A program made the position numbers and the translations under genes. Below the pieces are notes generated by a model, which saw only the letters and a list, made by a program, of their open reading frames with translations, searched no databases and had not been told where the DNA came from. From Aciditerrimonas ferrireducens (GTDB lineage Bacteria; Actinomycetota; Acidimicrobiia; Acidimicrobiales; UBA8190): a DNA stretch of 64,000 nucleotides. The stretch is from the NCBI RefSeq assembly GCF_023130475.1, contig NZ_JAKHEX010000007.1, positions 36,762-100,761 on the forward strand, written 5' to 3'. Positions 17,056 to 25,506 of this stretch are shown piece by piece. Every line of letters begins with the position of its first letter. Position 1 is the first letter of the stretch.

Positions 17056-17321
17056 CGCCCGACCCCGCTGGCTCGGCCCAGTCGGGCGTAGTAGTCCTCC
17101 CGGGACATCCCCATCTCGATCATGCTGAGGTACAACAGCAGCGGGTTCACGCCAAGCTCGAGGAGACGGTCCACGGCCCCCTCGGCCAGGGCCTGGGCAG
17201 CGTTCGGGTCCACGCCTCGGGCGCAGGCCACCGCAACCGGCCGTTCCCGCAGGGATCGGGCGAGCGCAGGGTCGCGTCGGGCTTCGAACAGGAGCTGCTC
17301 CAGGGCGAAGCACCCGGACAT
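17052..17321 (-). CDS. LigA-like small subunit of extradiol dioxygenase
   Basis: 89 residues, helical, with the LigA features LEQLLFEARRDPALARSLRE, an AVDRLLELGVNPLLLYLSM segment and an end MSREDYYARLGR that would cap the catalytic subunit. ATG at 17321 follows GGGGAGGTG at 8 bases, the best ribosome binding site in the operon, consistent with being its first gene. It is the short form (about 90 residues), as in CarBa, rather than the longer LigA of protocatechuate dioxygenase. Confidence 0.88.
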   Translation of the reverse strand: MSGCFALEQLLFEARRDPALARSLRERPVAVACARGVDPNAAQALAEGAVDRLLELGVNPLLLYLSMIEMGMSREDYYARLGRASGVGR

Positions 17322-17410
17322 CCAGCACGCACCTCCCCTCCCCACGACGATCCCGGTGTGACCGGCTCGCTGGCATCGAACACCGCCCTGCTCCGGGCCG
17401 CTATTCCCCA

Positions 17411-17487
17411 AACGGGTACATTCGCCCGGCTGGAGGCCAGCGGCCCCCGGCCATCAGGCGAGCCTGTCCCCCGAACGGGTACATTCG
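17411..17487. promoter_or_regulatory. Two 14-base direct repeats, 63 bases apart, in divergent promoter region
   Basis: AACGGGTACATTCG occurs at 17411-17424 and 17474-17487. With flanking bases the match is 18 of 19 at an offset of exactly 63 bases, six turns of B-DNA. The repeats lie in the 253-base gap between the two divergent operons. The embedded TACATT could also be a -10 element. They are likely binding sites for a shared regulator or paired promoters. Confidence 0.6.
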
Positions 17488-17538
17488 TTCCTCCCCTCTG
17501 GCCTCGGCGTCGCTCTTCGTTCATCCTTCGCTCAAGGA

Positions 17539-17554
17539 CGACCTCGCGAGGTCG
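17539..17554. promoter_or_regulatory. Perfect 16-base palindrome upstream of ABC transporter
   Basis: CGACCTCGCGAGGTCG is its own reverse complement over all 16 bases. It ends 20 bases before the GTG of the binding-protein gene, just ahead of its GGAGGGGAGGAAC ribosome binding site, where a bound repressor would block transcription or an RNA hairpin could form. It is of LacI/GntR operator size. Confidence 0.6.
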
Positions 17555-17574
17555 GGAGGAGGGGAGGAACAACC

Positions 17575-18678
17575 GTGCGTCTCCGGTTCACTCGGCGCCA
17601 CACCAGCCGTCGCCGTTCCAAGACCGCGGGCCTCGTGCTCGCTGCCGTGGCCCTCGGGGCCGCGGCGTGCAGCTCGTCGAGCAGCTCCAGCTCGACCAAG
17701 CCAGCGGCCAGCACGGCCCACCAGGGCTACACCATCGGCTTCTCCAACCCACAGGGAACCCAGCCGGTGCTCGACACCTTCCAGCAGGCCTTGACCGAGG
17801 CGGCCAAGCGGCAGGGCATCACCGTGACCTCGCTCAATGCGGCCCTCTCCGTTTCCAATCAGGTCTCCGACATCCAGCAGTTCATCAACGAGAAGGTCAA
17901 GGCCATCGTGGTCTTCCCCCTGGCCGGCCCGCCGCTCGTGCCCGTCCTCACCGCTGCCCGCAAGGCCGGCATCGTCGTGCTGGGGTACAACGCGGTGACC
18001 TCGACGAGCCCGATCACCTCGGCGCAGCAGCTCTACCCCTACAACGCCGACATCAACCAGGGCCTCATCCACGAAGGGGCCAAGCTGGCCGCCCAGTTCG
18101 TGGCCAAGGCTCTCGGGGGCAAGGGCAACGTGCTCGGGGTCGACATCGCTGCCCCGGTGCCGTCGCTCCACGCCTTCATGCACGCCGAGGAGGCCGACGT
18201 CACCGCCGCCAGCTCCGGCATCCACTGGCTCGAGACGGTCCACGACCAGACCGACGACATCGCTGGCGCAGCAGGCCCGGTCGCTGACGCCCTCACGAAG
18301 TACCACGACAACGTCCAAGCGGTCATGGCCTACTTCGACGGTGCCGCCGAGGGCGCCGCCCAAGCCCTGAAGGCCGCCGGCGTCCACGCTGTGGTGGTCG
18401 GCCAGCAGGGCAACGCCGACGGCATCGCAGCCATCCGGTCCGGCGAGATGGACGCCACCATCAACGAGCTGCCTTACGAGCAGGCCCTCATCGCCCTCAA
18501 GATGGTCGAGGACCTCGTGGCCGGCAAGAGCGTCCCCCCCGTCGTCCACCCGCCGGTCCAGCTCGTCACCAAGGCGAACCTCTCCAGCTACGTCCCCTGG
18601 AGCACCGGCCTCAAGGAGGTGGCCGACGGCACCCTCACCCCGCCAGCTACCCTGAGCGCCAACCCGACCGTCGGCTGA
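17575..18678 (+). CDS. Ribose-type ABC transporter substrate-binding lipoprotein
   Basis: 367 residues. An arginine-rich n-region and hydrophobic core end at a lipobox with C32 (LGAAACSS), then a Ser-rich linker. The mature part is a periplasmic binding protein of the RbsB class: YTIGFSNPQGTQPVLDTF, VSDIQQFINEKVKAIVVFPL, KAGIVVLGYNAV, and the hinge VVVGQQGNADGIAAI. Anchored outside the membrane, it delivers ligand to the adjoining permease and ATPase. This class carries sugars but also nucleosides and other cyclic compounds. GTG at 17575 follows GGAGGGGAGGAAC. First gene of the plus-strand operon. Confidence 0.92.
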   Translation: MRLRFTRRHTSRRRSKTAGLVLAAVALGAAACSSSSSSSSTKPAASTAHQGYTIGFSNPQGTQPVLDTFQQALTEAAKRQGITVTSLNAALSVSNQVSDIQQFINEKVKAIVVFPLAGPPLVPVLTAARKAGIVVLGYNAVTSTSPITSAQQLYPYNADINQGLIHEGAKLAAQFVAKALGGKGNVLGVDIAAPVPSLHAFMHAEEADVTAASSGIHWLETVHDQTDDIAGAAGPVADALTKYHDNVQAVMAYFDGAAEGAAQALKAAGVHAVVVGQQGNADGIAAIRSGEMDATINELPYEQALIALKMVEDLVAGKSVPPVVHPPVQLVTKANLSSYVPWSTGLKEVADGTLTPPATLSANPTVG

Positions 18679-18680
18679 GG

Positions 18681-20258
18681 GTGAGCCTGGTGGCACCCCG
18701 CCGCCATCCCACGGAGCACATTGCCGATCGCTCCGGGCCGAGCCTTCATCCCGTGCCGGTCCTCGAGGCTCGCCAGGTCGTCCGTCGATTCGGCAAGGTC
18801 ACGGTCCTGCGGGGCGTGGACTTCGTCCTCCATGCCGGCGAGGTCCACGCCCTGGCGGGGGCCAACGGCTCGGGCAAGTCCACCCTGGTGCGCATCCTCT
18901 CCGGGGCGCTGCGGCCCTCGGAGGGCACTGTCGTCGTCGGGGGCGCCCCGGTCCGCCTCCGCTCGCCCCACGACGGCCTGCACCTCGGCATCGCCACCGT
19001 GCCCCAGGAGCTCCCTCTGGTACCCAGCCTGAGCATCGCCGAGAACCTCTTCCTCGGTGCCCTCCCCCGCCGCCGGGGTGTCGTGACCTGGCGAGAGCTG
19101 CGTCGACGGGCGCTCGACGCGCTTCGGTCCGTCGACCCCGAAGGCCGCCTCGCCCCTGACCGGCCGGTCGCCGAGCTCGACCTGGCCGATCGCCAGCTCG
19201 TCGCCATCGCCCGAGCCCTGCTCCACGGCGCCCGGGTCCTGCTCTTCGACGAACCCACCAGCGCCCTGCCCGGCCCCGCGGCCAACCGGCTCCTCGAGCT
19301 CATCCGCCTGCTCCGATCCGAAGGCCGCGCCATTGCCCTCGTCAGCCAGCGGCTCGACGACATCACCGCCGTCGCCGACCGGGTCTCGGTCCTGCGCGAC
19401 GGGTGCATGGTGGCCGAGCTCCCCGGCGACCAGGCCCGGGCCGCCACCCTGGCCGAGCTCATGGTCGGCCACCCCGTCCACGCGCACCACACCCCGGTCC
19501 GTACGAGAGGAGCGGGGGAGCTCCTCTCGGTCGAGGACCTCGACCCCGCCGGTCGAGGGATCCCCATCTCCTTCGGTGTCCGTCCCGGCGAGCTCCTCGG
19601 CCTCGCCGGCCTCCCCGGCTCGGGCGTCGACGAGCTCCTCGCCTCGCTGGCCGGGCGGCGCAAGGCCGCCGCCGGCCGGATCCGGCTGGCCGGCCGGGAC
19701 CTGACCGGCCTCGGCGTCGTCCGTCGAGCCCGCCTCGGCGTCGCCTACGTCTCCGGCGACCGTCGCCGAGAGGGGATCGTCCCGAACGCCACCGTGGCCG
19801 AGAACCTCACCCTGGCCCTGACCAGCCGGGCCAGCCTCCGGCCCCTCCGGCGGGCTTCCCTCGTCGAGCGGGTGGCCGGTGTCCTCCGGGATCTCGACGT
19901 CAAGCCCAACGATCCCACCGCTCTGGCCGGCACCCTCTCGGGCGGCAACCAGCAGAAGCTCGTCGTGGGTCGCTGGCTCCTCGCCGGGGCCCGGCTGTGG
20001 CTCCTCGCCGACCCCACCCGGGGCGTCGACGTCCATGCCCGGGCGGACATCCACCGCCTGCTGCGACACCAGGTCGCCGAAGGCGGTGCCGCCGTCATGA
20101 CCTCCTCAGAGCTGGCCGAGCTCCTCGAGGTCTGCGACCGCATCCTGGTCGTCCACCGGGGTGCGCTCGTCGCCGAGGTCGATCCTGCGCAGACCAGCGA
20201 ACACGACCTGCTGGCGCTGGTCGGGGGTGCCGAGCCTGCCAGGGAAAGGAGCCAGTGA
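18681..20258 (+). CDS. Ribose-type ABC transporter ATP-binding protein (two domains)
   Basis: 525 residues with two nucleotide-binding domains as in RbsA. Domain 1: Walker A GANGSGKST, Walker B VLLFDEPTSALPG, but a degenerate signature LDLADRQLVAIARAL. Domain 2: a degenerate Walker A GLPGSGVDE, a normal signature LSGGNQQKLVVGRW and Walker B LLADPTRGVDV. This asymmetric pattern is usual for the sugar family. GTG at 18681 begins two bases after the binding-protein stop. The first 25 residues are not conserved, so translation may begin a little later. Confidence 0.93.
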   Translation: MSLVAPRRHPTEHIADRSGPSLHPVPVLEARQVVRRFGKVTVLRGVDFVLHAGEVHALAGANGSGKSTLVRILSGALRPSEGTVVVGGAPVRLRSPHDGLHLGIATVPQELPLVPSLSIAENLFLGALPRRRGVVTWRELRRRALDALRSVDPEGRLAPDRPVAELDLADRQLVAIARALLHGARVLLFDEPTSALPGPAANRLLELIRLLRSEGRAIALVSQRLDDITAVADRVSVLRDGCMVAELPGDQARAATLAELMVGHPVHAHHTPVRTRGAGELLSVEDLDPAGRGIPISFGVRPGELLGLAGLPGSGVDELLASLAGRRKAAAGRIRLAGRDLTGLGVVRRARLGVAYVSGDRRREGIVPNATVAENLTLALTSRASLRPLRRASLVERVAGVLRDLDVKPNDPTALAGTLSGGNQQKLVVGRWLLAGARLWLLADPTRGVDVHARADIHRLLRHQVAEGGAAVMTSSELAELLEVCDRILVVHRGALVAEVDPAQTSEHDLLALVGGAEPARERSQ

Positions 20259-21301
20259 TGTCCCTCCCCGACACCGCCCGCCAGGACCTCGTCGGTCCCA
20301 CGCACCCGACCCCGACCGAAACCCCCCGTTCGGGCCTCCGGCACCACCTGCGCCGCGGCCACCAGCATGTCCGCGGCTACCTCGGGGCCCTGCTCGCCCT
20401 CGCCGTGCTCGTCGTCGTCCTCGTTGCCACCGAACCCACCTTCCTCACCACCGGCAACCTCAAGAACGTCCTGGTCACCAACAGCTCGCTCTTCATCGTC
20501 TCGGTCGGCATGACCTTCGTCCTGCTCTCCGCCGGTTTCGACCTCTCGGTCGGCGCCATCATGGCCGGGGCCGAAGAGGTCCTCTATCTCCTGCTCCACG
20601 CCGGTGTCCCCGCCCCTCTCGCCATCGTCGTCGTCCTCCTCGGGGGGTTCCTCCTCGGCGCTGGCCTGAACGGTCTCCTCATCGGCGTGGCCGGCCTCAA
20701 CTTCTTCGTCGTGACCCTCGGCAGCATGACCCTCCTCTACGGGGTCGTCGACGTGGTGACGAACGGTGCCAGCCAGACCATCAGCTCCTCGGTCCTGGCC
20801 CACCTGGGCAACGGCACCGTCCTCGGCGTCCCGGCCCCGGTCGTCGTCCTCGTCGTCGTCATCGTCCTCGGTGGCCTCGTCCTGCGCTGGACGCCCTACG
20901 GTCGTGCGGTCTACGCCACCGGTGGCAACCGGGAGGCGGCACGCCTCGCCGGCATCCGGGTCCCCCTGGTCGTCATGAGCGTCTACGGCATTGCCGGTCT
21001 GTGCGCCGCCCTGGCCGGGGTGGTCGAGGCCGGGCGGCTGGCGTCCGCCACCCCGACCGCCGGGTCCTCCATCGCCCTCATCAGCGGCGCCGCGGTCCTC
21101 CTCGGGGGCACCAGCCTCTTCGGCGGTGTCGGTGGCTTGACCGGCACCGTGGTCGGCGTCTTGGTCATCGCCGTCCTGGGCAACGCCGTCAACCTGCTCG
21201 GCGTCTCCAACTTCTGGCAGGACGTCGTCACCGGGGCGGTCCTCCTCGGCGCCATCCTCCTCGACCGCCTGCAGAAACGTGGCCAACCTTCCGGCCACTG
21301 A
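20258..21301 (+). CDS. Ribose-type ABC transporter permease
   Basis: 347 residues with about nine or ten membrane helices, of the RbsC/BPD_transp_2 family. Seen: FLTTGNLKNVLVTNSSLFIV, GMTFVLLSAGFDLSVGAIM (the DLSVG motif), NGLLIGVAGLNFFVVTLGSM and the coupling segment ATGGNREAARLAGIRV. The hydrophilic N-terminus has about 40 residues. ATG at 20258 overlaps the ATPase stop by one base, with GGAAAGGAG upstream; GTG at 20255 is in the same frame. Confidence 0.93.
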   Translation: MSLPDTARQDLVGPTHPTPTETPRSGLRHHLRRGHQHVRGYLGALLALAVLVVVLVATEPTFLTTGNLKNVLVTNSSLFIVSVGMTFVLLSAGFDLSVGAIMAGAEEVLYLLLHAGVPAPLAIVVVLLGGFLLGAGLNGLLIGVAGLNFFVVTLGSMTLLYGVVDVVTNGASQTISSSVLAHLGNGTVLGVPAPVVVLVVVIVLGGLVLRWTPYGRAVYATGGNREAARLAGIRVPLVVMSVYGIAGLCAALAGVVEAGRLASATPTAGSSIALISGAAVLLGGTSLFGGVGGLTGTVVGVLVIAVLGNAVNLLGVSNFWQDVVTGAVLLGAILLDRLQKRGQPSGH

Positions 21302-22967
21302 GCACGCCGGGCGACCCGAGCGCCGGGTGCGCGAGGCCCTCGCCGACGCCTTCGTGGCCGAGGGGCTCACCACCGTCTTCGGCCTCATGGGCGACGGCAC
21401 CAAGCGCTGGATGCTCGACATGGCCGCTCGGGGGGCTCGCGTGGTCCAGGTCCGCCACGAAGGGGCCGGCTGCGCCATGGCGGACGGAGCTGCCCGGGCC
21501 ACCGGCCAGCCGGTGCTCTGCGCCGTCACCTACGGCCCGGGGGTCAGTCAGCTCAGCACCGCGCTCCTCGTGGCCGCCAAGCACCGCACGCCCCTCGTGG
21601 TCTTCGCAGCGGACGTCCCGACCCACCAGCGAGACCGCAAGGGCCAGCTCGACGTCTCGACCCGGCAGCTGCTCGAGGCAGCCCAGACCGAGGTCCACGA
21701 AGTCCTTCCCGGCCAGGACCCCATGGGCCTCGTCCGACGGGCCGTCGGCCGGGCCCGTTGCCACGGCCGCCCGGTGGCCGTCCTCGCCGGCCCCGAGGTC
21801 CAAGAGCTCCCCGCTCCCCCGCCCACCGGACTCCGCCGGCCCCCACTCGACCCGCCGGTCGCCCTCCCCCACCCCGAAGTCGTCGCCCAGGCCGCGCAGC
21901 GCCTGACGTCCGCTTCCCGACCCGTCCTTCTGGCCGGGGCCGGCGCCGCCCGGGCCGGCGCTGGCCACGCCCTCGTGGCCCTGGCCGACCGCCTCGGCGC
22001 CCGCCTGGCCACGAGCTTCGGCGCCAAGGGCCTCTTCGACCCCCATCCGGCCAACCTCGGGCTGGCCGGCGGCTTCGCCCTGCCAGCGACCAAGGAGGCT
22101 CTCGCCCGCGCCGATCTGCTCCTCGCGGTCGGGGCCAGCCTGAACTTCCACACCACCGACCAAGGCCAGGCCTTCCCTCGCGCCCGGGTCCTCCTGGTCG
22201 ATCAGCGCCCCGACGCCGCCCTGGAGGCCACCGTCCCCCTCGACGCCTTCCTCCTCGGGGACGCCCGGCTCGTCACCGAGCAGCTCCTCGCGGCGCTCCC
22301 GGATCGTCCCTCGCCCGCTGGCCCCTGGCAGAGCGGCGTCCCGGTGGTCGACGCCTCGGGCGACCTCCGCCGGGAAGCGCTCCGCCGATCTCCCCAGGCC
22401 CTCGAGCCGCACCGCTTGGACCCCCGGGTCCTCATGCTGGCCCTCGACGAAGTCCTGCCCGAGGACGCCCTCGTCGTCGTCGGCGGCGGCCACCACATGG
22501 GGTTCGCTGCCCAATACCTCACGAACCGCAGCGGGCGCCGGCAGTTCCTCATGGCCTTCGACTTCATGACCACCGGTCAGGCCGTCCCCACGGCCATCGG
22601 CGTCGCCCTCGCTCGCCCCGAGCGGCCGGTGGTGGCCATCGAGGGCGACGCCAGCTTCCTCATGCACGTCCAGGAGCTCGAGACCGCGGCCCGGATCGGG
22701 GCCCGCCTCCTCGTGGTGGTCATCGACGACCAAGCCCTCGGCGCCGAGGTGCACGCCCTCGAGGCCGAGGGCCTCGACCCGACCCTCGCGCTCGTCCCCA
22801 CGCCCGACCTGGCCCGCCTGGCCGAGGCCCTCGGCGGCCGGGGCCGGCGCATCGACGACCTGACCCAGGTCGCCAGCCTCCCCGGCTGGTTCGACCCGAC
22901 CCACAGCCCCCCCGTGCCCCACGTCGTCGACTGCCTGGTCTCCCGCCGGGTGGTCGGACCGGGCTGA
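21279..22967 (+). CDS. ThDP-dependent enzyme, acetolactate synthase-like
   Basis: 562 residues with the three-domain layout of ThDP enzymes: an N-terminal pyrimidine-binding domain with the catalytic Glu in VVQVRHEGAGCAMADG, a central domain, and a C-terminal pyrophosphate-binding domain with the motif IEGDASFLMHVQELETAARI, ending VIDDQ. The GDG-N30-N motif is thus GDA with Asp-Asp in place of Asn, mildly divergent. It carries out decarboxylation or carboligation of a 2-keto acid or hydrolysis of a cyclic dione. Overlapping the permease by 23 bases, it is part of the catabolic operon, not biosynthetic IlvB. The substrate is unknown. Confidence 0.88.
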   Translation: MANLPATEHAGRPERRVREALADAFVAEGLTTVFGLMGDGTKRWMLDMAARGARVVQVRHEGAGCAMADGAARATGQPVLCAVTYGPGVSQLSTALLVAAKHRTPLVVFAADVPTHQRDRKGQLDVSTRQLLEAAQTEVHEVLPGQDPMGLVRRAVGRARCHGRPVAVLAGPEVQELPAPPPTGLRRPPLDPPVALPHPEVVAQAAQRLTSASRPVLLAGAGAARAGAGHALVALADRLGARLATSFGAKGLFDPHPANLGLAGGFALPATKEALARADLLLAVGASLNFHTTDQGQAFPRARVLLVDQRPDAALEATVPLDAFLLGDARLVTEQLLAALPDRPSPAGPWQSGVPVVDASGDLRREALRRSPQALEPHRLDPRVLMLALDEVLPEDALVVVGGGHHMGFAAQYLTNRSGRRQFLMAFDFMTTGQAVPTAIGVALARPERPVVAIEGDASFLMHVQELETAARIGARLLVVVIDDQALGAEVHALEAEGLDPTLALVPTPDLARLAEALGGRGRRIDDLTQVASLPGWFDPTHSPPVPHVVDCLVSRRVVGPG

Positions 22968-22990
22968 TCCCGAGAAAGGAGCGCTCGACC

Positions 22991-24160
22991 GTGAGCATCG
23001 CCGTCGTCCGCATCGGTTCGTCCCACATCGGGGACCTCGCCGGCACCCCCCTCGACGGGGACGCCCTCGTCCTCGAGGACGAGCGCATCGCCTGGGTCGG
23101 GACCAGCGAGGAGGTCCGGCCCGCCGACCACCGTCTCGTCGTCGACGCCGCCGGGGCCGGGGTCGTCCCGGGCTTCATCGATTCCCACGTCCACGTGACC
23201 TTCGGCGACTACACCCCCCGCCAGCAGACCGTCGGCTTCCTCGAGAGCTACCTCCACGGCGGCATGACCCGGGCCATCTCGGCCAGCGAGGTCCACGTCC
23301 CGGGCCGTCCCACCGACCCCGCCGGGGTCAAGGCCCTCGCGGTGGCGGCCGAGCGCTGCTTCCGCTCCTACCGGCCCGGGGGGGTCACCGTCCATGCCGG
23401 TTCGGTCATCTTGGAGCCAGGCCTTACCGAGGCCGACTTCGTCGAGCTCCGCCAGGCCGGCGTCTGGCTCGCCAAGGCTGGTTTCGGCGCCTTCCCCGAC
23501 CCCATGGGCTACGTCCCCGTCGTCCAGGCGGCCCGCCGGGCAGGCCTGGTCGTCATGTGCCACACCGGTGGCGGGTCCATCCCGGGCAGCCAGCGGGCCA
23601 TCGGCGCGGAGGCCCTCTTGGCGATGCAACCGAACATCGCCGGTCACGTCAACGGCGGGCCCACGGCCATGAGCGACGAGGACAACCAGCGGGTGGTCCT
23701 CGAAGGAGGCGACATGGCCCTCCAGCTCGTCCAAGCCGGCAACCTCCGCTCGGCCATCGACATCGCCCGCCTGGCCCTCGAGCACCACCAGGAGCACCGT
23801 CTGCTGCTCGCCAGCGACACCCCCACCGGCACCGGCATGATCCCCCTGGCGCTCCTCCGGACCATGGCCGAACTGGTCTCCCTCGGGCCCCTCAGCCCCG
23901 AGCTGGCCCTCGCCGCGGTGACCGGCTCCGTGGCCCGGGTCTACGACCTGCCCGCCGGCCGCCTGGCGCTCGGGGCTCCCGCCGACCTGCTGGTCCTCGA
24001 CGCGCCGGTCGGGTCCGTGGCGAAGGACTGGAAGGGTGCCCTCCGACTCGGGGACCTCCCGGCGGTCGCCGTGGCCCTGACCGCCGGGGAGCTCCGGTTC
24101 ACCCGGAGCCGCAACACGCCCCCGCCCAGCCGGCCGGTCACGGTCGTCCACCCGGCCTGA
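22991..24160 (+). CDS. Enamidase-like amidohydrolase
   Basis: 389 residues, amidohydrolase superfamily. Metal and active-site blocks: FIDSHVHVTF (HxH), CHTGGGSIPG, GHVNGGPTAMS, LLASDTPTGTGMIPLALLR, and a C-terminal SRNTPPPS. These blocks, in this order and including the SRNTPP end, match the enamidase of bacterial nicotinate fermentation as I remember it; that enzyme hydrolyses 6-oxo-tetrahydronicotinate to 2-formylglutarate and ammonia. Here the true substrate may be another cyclic enamide or lactam. GTG at 22991 follows AAAGGAG. Last gene of the plus operon, followed by a strong hairpin. Confidence 0.87.
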   Translation: MSIAVVRIGSSHIGDLAGTPLDGDALVLEDERIAWVGTSEEVRPADHRLVVDAAGAGVVPGFIDSHVHVTFGDYTPRQQTVGFLESYLHGGMTRAISASEVHVPGRPTDPAGVKALAVAAERCFRSYRPGGVTVHAGSVILEPGLTEADFVELRQAGVWLAKAGFGAFPDPMGYVPVVQAARRAGLVVMCHTGGGSIPGSQRAIGAEALLAMQPNIAGHVNGGPTAMSDEDNQRVVLEGGDMALQLVQAGNLRSAIDIARLALEHHQEHRLLLASDTPTGTGMIPLALLRTMAELVSLGPLSPELALAAVTGSVARVYDLPAGRLALGAPADLLVLDAPVGSVAKDWKGALRLGDLPAVAVALTAGELRFTRSRNTPPPSRPVTVVHPA

Positions 24161-24166
24161 CCCCCT

Positions 24167-24198
24167 CGGGCTGGCCCTCTCGGACAGGGCCTCGCCCG
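24167..24198. terminator. Bidirectional hairpin terminator
   Basis: Stem CGGGC (24167-24171) plus GGCCCT (24173-24178) pairs with AGGGCC (24186-24191) and GCCCG (24194-24198), with a seven-base loop. It sits 7 bases after the enamidase stop and 7 bases before the end of the convergent lipoprotein gene, so it can serve both. There is no T-run, as is usual in this GC range. Confidence 0.65.
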
Positions 24199-24204
24199 AC
24201 CGGG

Positions 24205-25506
24205 TCAGGACAGGCTCGAGGCGGTGGGGATCTGGGGCAGGGGCAGGACGGTGGTCTGCCAGCGCGCGGCCCCGCTCGTCAGGCCCCCGTCCCCGCTGCT
24301 CGGCACCGTGGCGAGCGCCGGGTGCTTCCCCGAGCTGCCCGCCACCACCACCTCGCTCCCTCCTGCCGACCAGCCCACGCCGTCGGCCACCAGGCCGAAC
24401 CCGTCCCCCTGCACCGGGGCCACCAGCTGCCACCCGGCCCCCGAGCCGGCCCGAGCGAGCACCTCGTCGGGGCCCGGCCCCGGGAAGCGGTCGGGGTCCC
24501 GGCCGGCCAGGAGCACTTCGACGCCCTGGGGTCCCGCACCACCGCCCAACAAGGTCAACCCGCCGGTGATGGTCGCCGGCTGGCCCAGCAGGTCGAGGGA
24601 CCCCGCCGCCCCGAGCCCTGCGAGGCCGGCCTCCAGTACCCCGCCGGGCACCGCCGTGCTCTGCCACCCGACCGTGGCGGCCGCCGGGCTCCCGGCCACG
24701 TCGCTCGCCAGCGGCAGGACGGTCGTCGCCCCGCCGCTCGCTCCCGGCACCACCACGCTCCAGTGGCTCACCTGGCCGCTGCCCGAGACCGCCACCAGGA
24801 GGCCCCGAGGCCCGTCGCACCGGCTCCCCACCAGCACCGAGCCCGAGGGCCCCGGGCCCAGGCCCTCCAGGGTGCAGCGGCTGGCGTCCGTACCGAGCAG
24901 CTGGCTGGCCGCGGCGACCGTGGCCCAGCTGGCTCCGCCGTTCCTCGTCGTGAGCAGTTCGCGCTGGCGGCCCAGGCCCCCCAGGACGACCGCCTGGTCG
25001 GTGCTCTCCGCCAGCACCCCCTGGGGTGCGGGGGCCAGGGGCACCGACAACGCCGTCTCCGACCAGTGCCGGCCCCCGTCCGTGGTGACCGCCACGGCGC
25101 CGTCCAGCTGGTAGCGGTAGCTGCCGATCGCCACCCAAGCGGTTTGGCCACCTGGCAGGCCGCTCACCGCAACCCCGCCCCGCACCACGATGCCCGGCGG
25201 GGTCACCTGCGCCACGCTGCCCCCGGCCAACCGTTCGACCAGCCAGTCCGGCCGGGCGTTCCCGCCGGGCCCCGAGGAGACGCTGGCTGGGTCGGGCACC
25301 ACCAACCAGGTGACGCCGCCGCCCGGTCCGCTCACCGCGTCCACCTCGCCCGTGCCCTCCAGCCGCGGCGCGTTCGGGGGTGCCGCGGCCCGCAGGGTCT
25401 TCTTCGAGGGGCTGCTGGCGCAGCTCGCCAGGAGCAGACCGAGGACCACCGTGAGGATCAGCAGGCCCCGCTGGCGCCTGCGACCCGCTCGCCCGACCTC
25501 AGGCAT
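24205..25506 (-). CDS. Exported lipoprotein with BNR/sialidase-like repeats
   Basis: 433 residues. A signal peptide ends in a lipobox, LLLASCAS, at about residue 29. The body has Asp-box-like repeats, AVTTDGGRHWSE and LTTRNGGASWATV, suggesting a beta-propeller. The gene begins inside the end of the SCO fusion gene (8-base overlap), so it is co-expressed with it. There is no catalytic signature and no known specific function. An outer-surface or periplasmic partner of the SCO protein is possible. Confidence 0.75.
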   Translation of the reverse strand: MPEVGRAGRRRQRGLLILTVVLGLLLASCASSPSKKTLRAAAPPNAPRLEGTGEVDAVSGPGGGVTWLVVPDPASVSSGPGGNARPDWLVERLAGGSVAQVTPPGIVVRGGVAVSGLPGGQTAWVAIGSYRYQLDGAVAVTTDGGRHWSETALSVPLAPAPQGVLAESTDQAVVLGGLGRQRELLTTRNGGASWATVAAASQLLGTDASRCTLEGLGPGPSGSVLVGSRCDGPRGLLVAVSGSGQVSHWSVVVPGASGGATTVLPLASDVAGSPAAATVGWQSTAVPGGVLEAGLAGLGAAGSLDLLGQPATITGGLTLLGGGAGPQGVEVLLAGRDPDRFPGPGPDEVLARAGSGAGWQLVAPVQGDGFGLVADGVGWSAGGSEVVVAGSSGKHPALATVPSSGDGGLTSGAARWQTTVLPLPQIPTASSLS

